Source: Methylophaga sp. UBA3192 (GTDB taxonomy: Bacteria; Pseudomonadota; Gammaproteobacteria; Nitrosococcales; Methylophagaceae). Taken from it: a stretch of DNA of 64,000 bases. The position numbers and the translations under genes were made by a program. Location: NCBI GenBank assembly GCA_002363955.1, contig DEXE01000008.1, positions 1-64,000 on the forward strand. Direction: 5' to 3'. Positions within the stretch are counted from its first letter, which is position 1. Every line of letters starts with the position of its first letter. The notes beneath the pieces were generated by a model, which did no database searches, was not told the origin of the DNA, and worked only from the letters and a program-made list of their open reading frames with translations. Below, piece after piece: positions 51,979 to 60,469 of the stretch.

Positions 51979-52596
51979 ATGTCGAAAATCTCAGGAATCC
52001 TGTTAGCCGCCGGAAAGTCATCCCGTTTTGGCCCAGACAAACTGTTATATGAGTTAACCATTGCCGGTATACGACAGCCTTTAATTCAGCACACTTTGTC
52101 AGCCTGGATTTCAGCGTTAGATACATTATCAGTTGTTATCAGAACGGATACACCGTTATTGAGACAAACTATTCAGAACGTTGCTGAATTTCATAATACT
52201 GAAATTAACGTGATTGAATGCCAAACCGCGACGTTGGGCATGGGGCATAGCCTGAGCGCCGCAATTGCAGCTAATGTAAATGCTGATGGCTGGGTGATTG
52301 GTCTGGCAGATATGCCATTAATCCCGAGATCGGTATTAACGCAGGTTCATCAGAATTTAATATTGGGTGCCGATATTACAGCACCTTATTTTGAGCATAG
52401 GCGAGGCCATCCTGTTGGCTTTAAAGCTTGTTATAAGGATGAGTTGTTGGCACTGAAGGGAGATTCCGGTGCCAAAAAACTGCTAGAAAGGGATATTGAA
52501 AAGATTCACAAAATCAAAACGGATTATCAGGGTGTGTTAGCTGATATTGATTATGTGAATGATGTGAGTATGATTGAGCGCTTCAGTAAATCTTAA
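51979..52596 (+). CDS. Molybdenum cofactor cytidylyltransferase-like (MocA family)
   Basis: 205-residue nucleotidyltransferase: GILLAAGKSSRFGPDKLLYE at the N terminus, LADMPLIPRSVL in the middle and GHPVGFKACYKDELLALKGD later. MocA makes molybdopterin cytosine dinucleotide, the cofactor form used by this hydroxylase family. Its place directly after xdhC supports that over MobA. The end overlaps the convergent Crp/Fnr gene by four bases. Confidence 0.87.
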   Translation: MSKISGILLAAGKSSRFGPDKLLYELTIAGIRQPLIQHTLSAWISALDTLSVVIRTDTPLLRQTIQNVAEFHNTEINVIECQTATLGMGHSLSAAIAANVNADGWVIGLADMPLIPRSVLTQVHQNLILGADITAPYFEHRRGHPVGFKACYKDELLALKGDSGAKKLLERDIEKIHKIKTDYQGVLADIDYVNDVSMIERFSKS

Positions 52597-53324
52597 TCCT
52601 GTCTGGCCCAGTTAGAGTGGCTGTCCAGGTAATTTCGGTCAAAACCGGATATTTCAATGAGGCCTTCCAGATCCAGGATTTGAATATTGCCATTATGGGA
52701 TTCGAGTAAACCTTCATCCCGTAATACTTTAAATGTGCGGCTGACATGTACTGATGAAAGACTTAACGTGTCACCGATAACCGTTTGGTTCATTGGCAGT
52801 TCAAACTGGTCGGTATCGACATTCAGCCTGACTTTCATTTCCACAATAAAATGCGCCAGTCTCTCAACTGCACTGCGACGACCAATATTGATTACCCGTT
52901 CAATCAGCATGGATTGTTCACGGGCAAGAATCAGGAAAAACAGATCGGTTAAACGAGGCGCCTGATCAAAAATTTCGGTTAAACGCTGGCGAGGAAACGG
53001 GCAGGCTTTTACTTCGGTTAATGTCCGAAACTCGGAAAGATTGCGATCAAAACTGATTTCACGCAGGCCAAGGATCTGTCCTGGCAGAAAAATATCCAGA
53101 ACCTGTCGCTGACCATCTGCAAGTGTTCGTGTCGCACAGGCCCAGCCTGACTGAAGGGTAAAAAAACGTTCTGCTTTGCCTCCTTCAATTGCCATGGGCT
53201 GATCAGCGGTGAACTCCCGAGGATCTTTTTCCAATGCCATTAATAAGCTGATTTCGTGTTCATTAAGATCTGCAAACTTTTGAAACTGATGAACAATACA
53301 ACTGCCAGGCAAAGATGAACTCAT
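52593..53324 (-). CDS. Crp/Fnr-family transcriptional regulator
   Basis: 243 residues: cyclic-nucleotide-type sensor domain (about 25-140, with AIEGGKAERFFTLQSGWACA) and a C-terminal winged helix (MNQTVIGDTLSLSSVHVSRT). The N-terminal Cys pattern of Fnr iron-sulfur proteins is absent. Recognition helix LSSVHVSRTFKVL is unlike Crp, so its target sequence is probably different. The signal is unknown. It is convergent with the MocA-like gene. Confidence 0.88.
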   Translation of the reverse strand: MSSSLPGSCIVHQFQKFADLNEHEISLLMALEKDPREFTADQPMAIEGGKAERFFTLQSGWACATRTLADGQRQVLDIFLPGQILGLREISFDRNLSEFRTLTEVKACPFPRQRLTEIFDQAPRLTDLFFLILAREQSMLIERVINIGRRSAVERLAHFIVEMKVRLNVDTDQFELPMNQTVIGDTLSLSSVHVSRTFKVLRDEGLLESHNGNIQILDLEGLIEISGFDRNYLDSHSNWARQD

Positions 53325-53624
53325 AAGCGTCCCTTATATCCACTAAGAATTTATGATGGAAGTGAAATATACCCCTGAACCAGCTTAAGTCAATCTATAT
53401 AGGTTTAAGCATGATTCAAAAAAAAGACACCACCCATTAAACGGGCAGTGTCAAAGGAAATCATTTAAATTAATTTGAACGGGACCCGTTTCAAAATAAT
53501 ATTAAATGATTGGGGTGACAGTTATTTCATTTCAATCTGGTAACAATATACGTGTTAAATTTATAAACAGACCCGAAAAAGTTATTTATGGGTTAGTATT
53601 TTTATTTATTCAGATTGAATTATT
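53325..53624. other. Intergenic region with a 49-nt dyad
   Basis: 300 bases between the Crp/Fnr gene and the DUF1328 gene, with no coding sequence seen. A near-perfect dyad spans 53461-53509, with the core TTTGAACGGG-A-CCCGTTTCAAA and an outer TCATTTAA/TTAAATGA. It lies downstream of the DUF1328 gene and could be its terminator or an operator. GACAC/GTGTC with ACCC/GGG at 53426-53451 is a second hairpin. Confidence 0.55.
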
Positions 53625-53789
53625 TTAGAGAGGAGGTCGGCGTCCAGTTATAAAAAATATCAGTGCAAGGACTAACCCAACAACAAATAAAATCCAGGCA
53701 ATGCTACTTGCTGTACCGGCAACACCCGATAGTCCTAAAGCACCTGCAATGATTGCAACAATTAGAAATGTTAACGCCCAACTAATCAT
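53625..53789 (-). CDS. DUF1328 (UPF0391) small membrane protein
   Basis: 54 residues, missed by length-filtered calls. It reads MISWALTFLIVAIIAGALGL, continues with GVAGTASSIAWILFVVGLVL and ends TGRRPPL. This is the DUF1328 family: two membrane helices and a short basic tail. AAGGA lies six bases before the ATG. The family is widely stress-induced, with no known biochemical role. Confidence 0.92.
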   Translation of the reverse strand: MISWALTFLIVAIIAGALGLSGVAGTASSIAWILFVVGLVLALIFFITGRRPPL

Positions 53790-54004
53790 GGTATGTCCTT
53801 GTTTAATGTTGAATGGATTTACACGATAGGACGATTATAAAAAAAGCTCCTTAACACAGGTTAAAGCAAAATTTAACTTAAAAAGTTAGCTTGGGAGTAC
53901 ACTAGTCAAAGTGACAAAATATACATTTTTCAAACGCTGATTAATATTTAACAGCGTTTCCGTAAAATAACATCCATAAACGCTATTAAATGAGGAACAT
54001 AATT

Positions 54005-54190
54005 ATGTTAAACAATACGGATTCTAATTCTTTTCGGATTTTAGCTAAAATTTTACTGATGACTTTTGCTCTCTCAAGTGTTGGTTTTATTACGGCTTGT
54101 GATAACCAGGGCCCTGCGGAAGAAGCGGGTGAAGCGATAGATGAGAGTGTTGAAGAAGCAGGTGATGCTATTGAGGATGCAACAGATTAA
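54005..54190 (+). CDS. Entericidin-like small lipoprotein
   Basis: 61 residues with a lipoprotein signal ending FITAC (Cys32) and an acidic mature part (EEAGEAIDESVEEAGDAIED). The ATG five codons after a nearer upstream one is preferred since GAGGAA lies about eight bases ahead of it. It resembles entericidins in layout but has a long, acidic-rich mature chain. It is divergent from the DUF1328 gene and opens a run of small envelope genes. Confidence 0.75.
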   Translation: MLNNTDSNSFRILAKILLMTFALSSVGFITACDNQGPAEEAGEAIDESVEEAGDAIEDATD

Positions 54191-54278
54191 TCGATTGAAG
54201 TAATCAGCTTAACTAAGCTGTCAGATTTGTAACTGCCTTCTTTTGTGGCAGATAACTTTATTACAAGGAGATAGTTCA

Positions 54279-54551
54279 ATGGCAACAACTCAAGCTACTA
54301 ATCAGGAACTTCAGGAACAACTGGATACATTGCGTAAAGATTTTGCAGAAGTGACAAAAACATTACGAGAAATGACGACGGCTTACGCCAAGGAAAGTCA
54401 GGATCGTGTCAAAGTCGCTGCAGGACAGGCGCAGGATCAAGTAAAAGAGTCTTTTACCAAAGTTCAAGGTGAAGTTGAAAGCCATCCATATAGCAGCATG
54501 GCTGTTGCTTTTGGTATTGGTTTGGTTCTTGGAAAAATTCTGGATCGTTAA
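54279..54551 (+). CDS. DUF883 (ElaB/YqjD-like) membrane-anchored protein
   Basis: 90 residues: a coiled coil with many charged residues (LQEQLDTLRKDFAEVTKTLR) and a C-terminal hydrophobic helix (YSSMAVAFGIGLVLGKILD), the layout of ElaB/YqjD proteins, which bind ribosomes and the inner membrane in stationary phase. AAGGAG eight bases before the ATG decides the start over one twelve codons upstream. Confidence 0.85.
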   Translation: MATTQATNQELQEQLDTLRKDFAEVTKTLREMTTAYAKESQDRVKVAAGQAQDQVKESFTKVQGEVESHPYSSMAVAFGIGLVLGKILDR

Positions 54552-54594
54552 GCTGGCTTAAAATATATGTGGAAATGAGTAGCAGGAGATAAGC

Positions 54595-55029
54595 ATGAGC
54601 TGGCGTTCTAGAGTACAAATTAATACCGTGGCATTATCATTGGCAACGCTGTTAGGCATATTTGCGCTCGGGTTCGCAGGCTTTGCAGTTTATCTGGCAT
54701 TGTTGGTTCACTACCCTCCCAATATCGCTGCAGTTATCACAGCAGGAGGATATGCCTTGGCAGCTATTTTGGTGATATTAATAGCGAAATTTGCTGTTTA
54801 TCGAACCAAAATAGCTTCGCCAGCCATACCCAAAGATAAAACACCGAATGTGGATGATATTGAAAATATTCTGCAAGCCGTAATAACCCCAGCGGTAAGT
54901 AAGATGATTCATCAACATCCAGGAAAATCCGTTATGGCTACTTTACTTGCCGGGCTGTTTGTCGGTTACAATGAAGAGACGCGTAATGCTGCAAAGAACG
55001 TTTTTAAACGTTTTTTTGACGAAAAATAA
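54595..55029 (+). CDS. Hypothetical membrane protein
   Basis: 144 residues. Two strong membrane helices (about residues 12-36 and 44-66, the second GGYALAAILVILIAKFAVY). A C-terminal part (HPGKSVMATLLAGLFVGYNEET) echoes the hydrophobic end of the DUF883 protein just before it. Such layout is common for the YqjE-like partner of YqjD in enterics, but the sequence alone is not enough to assign it. 43 bases after the DUF883 gene, likely in one operon. Confidence 0.7.
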   Translation: MSWRSRVQINTVALSLATLLGIFALGFAGFAVYLALLVHYPPNIAAVITAGGYALAAILVILIAKFAVYRTKIASPAIPKDKTPNVDDIENILQAVITPAVSKMIHQHPGKSVMATLLAGLFVGYNEETRNAAKNVFKRFFDEK

Positions 55030-55107
55030 AGCTTTTTGATATCCAGCATAATAGTTTGTCGTGAATTAACATTCGCTTTCAGTTCGTTGATATCAGGTAG
55101 GTGTGCT

Positions 55108-55464
55108 GTGGGGAAAAAACTGAACCGTACCGCAGGTAAAATGCGGATAGAAACCTTACAAAATCAACGTAAGGAACGGCTCACAAAAGCAGGGCTATTG
55201 CTTGAAAGATGGGGGCAGCAGGAAAGAGTGCCAGCGCCGTTTGAATTGGAAATAAGCGAAGTTGATCCTGAGTTTATTGAAGATAAAATGACAGCCGAAG
55301 TCCTCAGTTCATTAACGATAGATCAAATGCGTATCGCGCGACAGCATTGGTCTGAAGGTCATTCTGCTGCTGAAATTGCTGAATTTGAAGAGCAACCGAG
55401 AAACGAAATACGGCAGACATTGGGATTTGTTATTGAACAAGTTGCCGATAAAGTTTTGAAGTAA
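55108..55464 (+). CDS. Hypothetical protein, HTH-like C-terminus
   Basis: 118 residues from a GTG with AGGTAGG ahead; a longer frame is open but begins with a TTG and has no ribosome site. The middle is charged. The C-terminal ~50 residues (ARQHWSEGHSAAEIAEFEEQ) resemble a helix-turn-helix but no family is recognised. Follows the membrane protein gene on the same strand. Confidence 0.5.
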   Translation: MGKKLNRTAGKMRIETLQNQRKERLTKAGLLLERWGQQERVPAPFELEISEVDPEFIEDKMTAEVLSSLTIDQMRIARQHWSEGHSAAEIAEFEEQPRNEIRQTLGFVIEQVADKVLK

Positions 55465-55502
55465 GCTGCCGATAACAGTTTTAGTTCACAAGGGAGTCGA
55501 TT

Positions 55503-55694
55503 ATGGAAACAACGAACGTTGCTGCAATGGCAACCCAGTTGTCCGTACAGCAATCTGCCCAGCAACAAATGGTCGCAACGCTTAAATTAAGCAATGATCA
55601 GATTGAAGCTCAGGGCCAGGCAGTATTAAAGCTACTCGATGCTGTTCCGATGCCACAGGGCAACTTGGGTAACATCGTTAATGTAAAAGTTTAA
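55503..55694 (+). CDS. YjfB-family small protein
   Basis: 63 residues (MATQLSVQQSAQQQMVATLK, then GQAVLKLLDAVPMPQGNLGN, ending VNVKV). The pattern is that of the YjfB family of putative motility-associated proteins, whose function is unknown. CAAGGGAG precedes the ATG. An intrinsic terminator follows. Confidence 0.75.
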   Translation: METTNVAAMATQLSVQQSAQQQMVATLKLSNDQIEAQGQAVLKLLDAVPMPQGNLGNIVNVKV

Positions 55695-55728
55695 TGGCTT
55701 AATTAACGCTTTTACGGAAGAATCATTC

Positions 55729-55764
55729 AAACCACTCCAGTCCAATGTGCTCGGGTGGTTTTTT
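55729..55764 (+). terminator. Intrinsic terminator after yjfB-type gene
   Basis: AAACCACTC pairs with GGGTGGTTT and is followed by a run of T. The ATG at 55745 lies inside the loop, so it is not a credible start for the symporter gene. Confidence 0.8.
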
Positions 55765-55822
55765 AATGCCTGAAAACCACGTAAGCTTCATTCCAGACCT
55801 CACTCAATGGAACAAACTGAAT

Positions 55823-57208
55823 ATGGAAACTTTGGTTGTAATTGTCTACCTGTTTTTTGTTTTGCTTATTGGTTTATGGGCGGGACGTGGCATAAAAAAC
55901 ATGCGTGATTATGCTCTGGCTGGTAAATCCTTCGGCACACTGGTGATTTTTGCCACGTTATCAGCCTCATTTATCGGCGGTGGATTTTCAATGGGTAATG
56001 CCGAAAAAGTATTTCTGGTCGGTATCAGTAATATTGTGGCCTTATGGGGTTTCAGCGTAAAAGAAATATTGGTTGCAAAATATATTGCGCCACAAATGAT
56101 GCGTTATCCCAATGCCATTTCGGTCGGTGACATTATGGATGAGCATTATGGCAAGGGAGCACGTCTGTTCAGTGGCGTATTTTCTCTGGCCTTATGCGCA
56201 GGTATTCTCGGCGCACAAATCGGTGCGATGGGCTATGTGTTTAATCTGTTTCTCGATGTAGATCGTGTCTGGGGAGTGTTGATTGGCTGCGGTATTGTTA
56301 TTGCGTATGCAACAGTCGGCGGTATGCGCTCGGTGGTCTGGACCGATATTATTCAGTTTATTGTGCTTGCCGTCGGCATTCCGATGACACTGTATTTTGG
56401 TTTGCAGCATGTCGGTGGCTGGCAGGCCATGCAAACTAATTTACCCGAAGCGCATCTGACGCTGCCGACGGAGCCATTAGCGATTATCGCGTTATTATCA
56501 TTATTTATGACGTTTATGCTGGGTGAAACATTAGTGCCGCCTTACCTGCAGCGTTTATTAATTGGCAAAAGCAGTAAAAATGTTATCCGTGGTTCTTTAT
56601 TGAGCGGCTTGTTTTCAATTCCATTTTTTGCTGTTACCGGTTTAATCGGTCTGGTGGCATTAGCCATGCAGCCGACCTTAGATGCTAATTTAGCGATGCC
56701 TTATGTCATTCAGCAGGCCGTTCCGCCCATTATGCAGGGTATTGTGGCCGCTGCGATTGTCTCGATTATCATGTCTTCTGCAGATTCATTTTTAAACTCA
56801 GCTTCGATTGCTTTCAGTAACGATATTGTCACGCCTTTGCGTAAAACCCCATTAACAGCCAAAGCAGAATTAATGCTCGCTCGTGTGGTCACATTGCTGG
56901 TGGGTATTGCGTCGATGGTTTTTGCCCTGTCGATTGATAGCGTGATTGATATTTTGATATACGCCTATAACTTCTGGGCTCCGACGGTTTTGGTACCTCT
57001 GATGATGGCGATTCTTGGCTGTTATGTGAGTCGTAAACGGTTTATTGCCGGTGCAGTAGCAGGTATCGGTTCAGCCATAATCTGGAATGTCATGTTGCAG
57101 CAACCGTGGCAAATTGATGCATTAGTGATTGGTTTTTTTGCTAATCTGATTGCCTTTACCAGTGTTGATAAAGCTGCTGCAAATAGCGCTAAGATCGCTC
57201 ATAATTAA
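55823..57208 (+). CDS. Sodium:solute symporter (SSF family)
   Basis: About 461 residues with 12-13 membrane helices. METLVVIVYLFFVLLIGLWA begins the first helix. Typical SSF segments are YALAGKSFGTLVIFATLSAS, then VWTDIIQFIVLAVGI, then AAAIVSIIMSSADSFLNSAS. It uses the sodium gradient to import a small solute that cannot be named from sequence. Starts further upstream (55766, 55745) are open but lie on or just after the preceding terminator; the choice of start is uncertain. Confidence 0.85.
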   Translation: METLVVIVYLFFVLLIGLWAGRGIKNMRDYALAGKSFGTLVIFATLSASFIGGGFSMGNAEKVFLVGISNIVALWGFSVKEILVAKYIAPQMMRYPNAISVGDIMDEHYGKGARLFSGVFSLALCAGILGAQIGAMGYVFNLFLDVDRVWGVLIGCGIVIAYATVGGMRSVVWTDIIQFIVLAVGIPMTLYFGLQHVGGWQAMQTNLPEAHLTLPTEPLAIIALLSLFMTFMLGETLVPPYLQRLLIGKSSKNVIRGSLLSGLFSIPFFAVTGLIGLVALAMQPTLDANLAMPYVIQQAVPPIMQGIVAAAIVSIIMSSADSFLNSASIAFSNDIVTPLRKTPLTAKAELMLARVVTLLVGIASMVFALSIDSVIDILIYAYNFWAPTVLVPLMMAILGCYVSRKRFIAGAVAGIGSAIIWNVMLQQPWQIDALVIGFFANLIAFTSVDKAAANSAKIAHN

Positions 57209-57254
57209 TGGGTGTTTGATTATCTCTCGATAATCAATATGTGAGGATAAACCG

Positions 57255-57515
57255 ATGAGAATATTGACACCGCGATTTTATCGACTGCTGCCTTTGCCGA
57301 TATTCGTTGCATTGACTAGCTGTGCTGCCTATAGCGTGGTCAATACTGACCGGTATTCCGGCTCATCCAGTGCGGTACCTGCCGAATATATTCCTTCACC
57401 GGGATTTTGTCGCATCTGGTATAAAAACCGTACTCCTGAGCAGCAACCTGCTCAGGGTGACTGTGACAGGCTCAAGCAGAATGTACCTGAGAATGCCGTA
57501 CTGTTAAAAGGCTGA
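57255..57515 (+). CDS. Hypothetical small lipoprotein
   Basis: 86 residues with a lipoprotein signal ending in LTSC (Cys23). The mature part has PSPGFCRIWYKNRTPEQQPA followed by GDCDRLKQNVPENAVLLKG, a pattern seen in an uncharacterised family of proteobacterial lipoproteins. AGGA precedes the ATG. It lies between the symporter and the CzcCBA genes with no visible functional link. Confidence 0.75.
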   Translation: MRILTPRFYRLLPLPIFVALTSCAAYSVVNTDRYSGSSSAVPAEYIPSPGFCRIWYKNRTPEQQPAQGDCDRLKQNVPENAVLLKG

Positions 57516-57588
57516 CTTTTATCATGTTTTTAAGCTAAGATTTATCGATGACTTTACGACTGCGGTATTTGTTATCATCAATTTATTG

Positions 57589-57855
57589 ATGGTCAGTGGT
57601 GTGACTGCGTCTGTCGCTCATCAGCCGGATGATCATTATTCAGCGCATTTGAGCATCGTTCATAGTCATGCAGATCATGGACAGCATCACGATAATGTCG
57701 ATCATGATCATCAGTTGCACCTGCATCTGATTGCTGATTTAGTCAGTTTCACTATGATTCTTCATACTCTGACAGCGGACGCTGTCAGCCGAACCAGTAG
57801 CAGTCAGCTGGTTACCTTGTATTATTCGCCCCTGTTACCCCCCCCCAACGCTTAA
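57589..57855 (+). CDS. Histidine-rich small protein upstream of czcC
   Basis: 88 residues. A His/Asp-rich stretch (HSHADHGQHHDNVDHDHQLH) could bind zinc, nickel or cobalt. The start is uncertain: the open frame extends upstream through a hydrophobic segment (AVFVIINLLMVSGV), suggesting an exported protein, but the only in-frame start codons are a TTG and this ATG, and neither has a good ribosome site. It ends 70 bases before czcC. It is probably a metal-binding accessory to the CzcCBA pump. Confidence 0.65.
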   Translation: MVSGVTASVAHQPDDHYSAHLSIVHSHADHGQHHDNVDHDHQLHLHLIADLVSFTMILHTLTADAVSRTSSSQLVTLYYSPLLPPPNA

Positions 57856-57925
57856 TTCCATAACGTTTTAAACAACTTAATGTTTTACTGCCGGCTTCTC
57901 AGCGGGTGGTGTTATGGAGTTCATC

Positions 57926-59221
57926 ATGAATTATCAATCGAATTTGTTCGCTAACAGGCTATTGATCTGCCCGTTACTGTTAGCTTTGACTTTATGGGCC
58001 ATGCCCGCACGAGCAGAAAACCAGCCGAGTCTTAATCTGACAACGGCGATCGAACGCACCTTACTGCAAAGCCCACAACTGCAACAATTTCCCTATCAAC
58101 AGCGGGCACTGGAAGCGCAGAAACGGCAGGCCGGCTTGCCGCCTAATCCACAACTGCAGGCTGATTTGGAAAATGTATTGGGTACGGGGCAGAGCCGTGG
58201 TCTTTCCGGTGCAGAACTAACGCTATCGTTAAGTCAGCTGATTGAAATGGGCGATAAACGTTTGAAGCGCGTTGATCTGGTCGACGCCCGGTCCAGTCAG
58301 TTGCAACAGGATTTTGAGCGGCAACGTCTGGATACTTTGTCTGATGTGGCCGCCAGGTATCTGCAGGCATTACGAGTCGATGCGTTATTAACCTGGAATC
58401 AACGGCGTATTCAAATTGAGCAGCAGGCCCTGGCGGTGATACAACAACGCGCGTCTGCCGGTGCTGTTGGACAGGCTGATGTATTACGGATGCAGCTTTT
58501 GCTTGAACGGTCAGAGTCCAGACAGCAGCAGCTCAATGGAGAACGTAAACTGGCCTACCAGCAATTAGCCGCTAGCTGGGGAGATGAGGTTGATTTTGCT
58601 CAGTTGGAAGGGCAATTGCAGCAATTGCCATCATTGCCGGAACAGGAAACACTGGAACAGGCCATTCTAAGTTCCCCCGCTTTTTTACAAACTCATTCTT
58701 TAATTCGCTTACGTGAAGCGCAATTACGGCTGAGTGAGGCAAAATCCACAGCTGATTTCAGCTTTGGTGCCGGTATTCGGCGTTTGGAAGGACAAAATGA
58801 CAACGCTCTGGTGTTCAGTTTTTCGATGCCGTTGCAGTTATACGATCGCAATCAGGGCAATATCGCTGCAGCCCATGCAGACTATGAAGCTGGAATTCTG
58901 CAGCAACAGCTGACTCAGACTGAATTGCGAATGGCTTTACTGGAAATCTATCAGGCCATGCTGAATAACCATCAACAAATCGATAGGTTGCAAGAAAAAC
59001 TTGTTCCGTTGACCCAAGAATTGTTGAAACAGACTGAAACCGGTTATCAAACAGGCCAATACAACGTGTTGCAATGGATTGATGCACAGATCGAATCATT
59101 CAGCGTAGAGCGCGACCTGATCGAGGCACAAACTGCAGTGCATCTCCAGCTACTTGAGTTGGAGCGGTTAACCGGGATGCCCTTGAGTCGTTCAATCTTT
59201 ACTGCCAGTTATCAGGAATAG
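57926..59221 (+). CDS. czcC: Heavy-metal efflux outer-membrane protein CzcC
   Basis: 431-residue TolC-fold protein with a signal peptide ending in MPARAE. It has QAGLPPNPQLQADLENVLGT in the first repeat, GAVGQADVLRMQLLLERSES in the middle and TGYQTGQYNVLQWIDAQIE in the second. The ATG at 57926 has GGAG six bases ahead; an earlier ATG is open. It is the outer-membrane channel of the CzcCBA pump. Confidence 0.87.
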   Translation: MNYQSNLFANRLLICPLLLALTLWAMPARAENQPSLNLTTAIERTLLQSPQLQQFPYQQRALEAQKRQAGLPPNPQLQADLENVLGTGQSRGLSGAELTLSLSQLIEMGDKRLKRVDLVDARSSQLQQDFERQRLDTLSDVAARYLQALRVDALLTWNQRRIQIEQQALAVIQQRASAGAVGQADVLRMQLLLERSESRQQQLNGERKLAYQQLAASWGDEVDFAQLEGQLQQLPSLPEQETLEQAILSSPAFLQTHSLIRLREAQLRLSEAKSTADFSFGAGIRRLEGQNDNALVFSFSMPLQLYDRNQGNIAAAHADYEAGILQQQLTQTELRMALLEIYQAMLNNHQQIDRLQEKLVPLTQELLKQTETGYQTGQYNVLQWIDAQIESFSVERDLIEAQTAVHLQLLELERLTGMPLSRSIFTASYQE

Positions 59222-59225
59222 CTTC

Positions 59226-60452
59226 ATGAAATTAATCACATTATGTTTTAGCCTGCTGGCACTGATGAGTTCGGTGGTTCTAGCGGCAACTGAGCATGAT
59301 CACAACGAACAACATGATCATGAAGAACCTATCGAAGGGCCACATGGCGGACGGTTATTGGAAAACGACGATTTTGCCTTGGAAATAACCATTTATGAAC
59401 AAGGCGTGCCGCCAGAAATGCGGGTTTATGCCTATCAACAGGGAAAGCCGGTCGATCCCGGGCAGATCAATTTAACCGTGACGTTAACTCGTCTGGATGA
59501 TGAACAGAATCTTATCGACTTTATCGCCGAAGCAGACTATCTGCTGGGGGATACGGTTATTGAAGAGCCCCATTCGTTTGAAGTGGTTGTGGAAGCAGAA
59601 TACCAGGGCAATTCACATCACTGGCATTTTGACAGTTTTGAAGGTCGCAGCACGATAACGGATCGCATGATAACACTATCAGGAATAGAAACAGAGCTGG
59701 CTGGGCCTCATACCTTATCAATAACCAACGCTCTTTATGGTGTAGTCAGTGTTGCGGAGGATCGCCAGTATCGGGTGCATGCTCCCTATCCCGGCATTAT
59801 TGAATCAGTGCTGGTCAACACTGGCGACAAGGTCAAAAAAGACCAGGTGTTAGTGACCGTTCGTAATCAAACCACTTTACAAAGTTATTCTATCCGTAGT
59901 CCTGCAAACGGTGAGATAACCGAGCGTATGGCCAATGTAGGCGATCACAGTGATATGGGCAGTTTGCTGGAAATCAGTGATTTATCACGGGTCTGGATAG
60001 AGTTGTCGATGTTTCCAGCGGATATCGAACAGTTACGTGTCGGTATGCCGGTTGTCGTCAAGGACTTACACCAACATGAATCGGCTGAGGGAAAGATCAG
60101 CTATATCTCGCCCAAAATGACAGGCGGACATATTGCTCGCGCCCGTGCTGAAATTACTAATGCTGAAGGACATTGGCGGCCCGGCATGCATATCAATGCT
60201 GAAGTGACCGTGGAGCAATATCCTGCTGAATTAGCGGTAAAACGCAATGCCATTCAACTTTATCGTGATATGCCGGTGGTGTTTGTCCGTTATGGAAATA
60301 CCTTTGAAGTCAGAATGCTTCAACTGGGCAAGCCGGATAAGGACTATATCGAGGTGCTTTCAGGCCTGAAACCCGGCAGTGAATACGTGACAACAAATAG
60401 TTTTCTGCTCAAGGCGGAGGTGCTCAAGTCCGGCGCCACCCATGATCACTAA
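59226..60452 (+). CDS. czcB: Heavy-metal efflux periplasmic adaptor CzcB
   Basis: 408 residues. After the signal peptide comes a His-rich metal-binding stretch (EHDHNEQHDHEE). An HlyD-like adaptor body follows, with VHAPYPGIIESVLVNTGDKV as the lipoyl-type segment and HINAEVTV near the C terminus. It joins CzcA to CzcC in the periplasm. AGGAA precedes the ATG at about eight bases. Confidence 0.88.
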   Translation: MKLITLCFSLLALMSSVVLAATEHDHNEQHDHEEPIEGPHGGRLLENDDFALEITIYEQGVPPEMRVYAYQQGKPVDPGQINLTVTLTRLDDEQNLIDFIAEADYLLGDTVIEEPHSFEVVVEAEYQGNSHHWHFDSFEGRSTITDRMITLSGIETELAGPHTLSITNALYGVVSVAEDRQYRVHAPYPGIIESVLVNTGDKVKKDQVLVTVRNQTTLQSYSIRSPANGEITERMANVGDHSDMGSLLEISDLSRVWIELSMFPADIEQLRVGMPVVVKDLHQHESAEGKISYISPKMTGGHIARARAEITNAEGHWRPGMHINAEVTVEQYPAELAVKRNAIQLYRDMPVVFVRYGNTFEVRMLQLGKPDKDYIEVLSGLKPGSEYVTTNSFLLKAEVLKSGATHDH

Positions 60453-60469
60453 GACCTTTGGAGCAGAAG

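Noticed and set aside
55745..55822. Upstream start for the symporter
   Set aside because: The ATG at 55745 lies in the loop of an intrinsic terminator; the added residues are not typical of the family N terminus.
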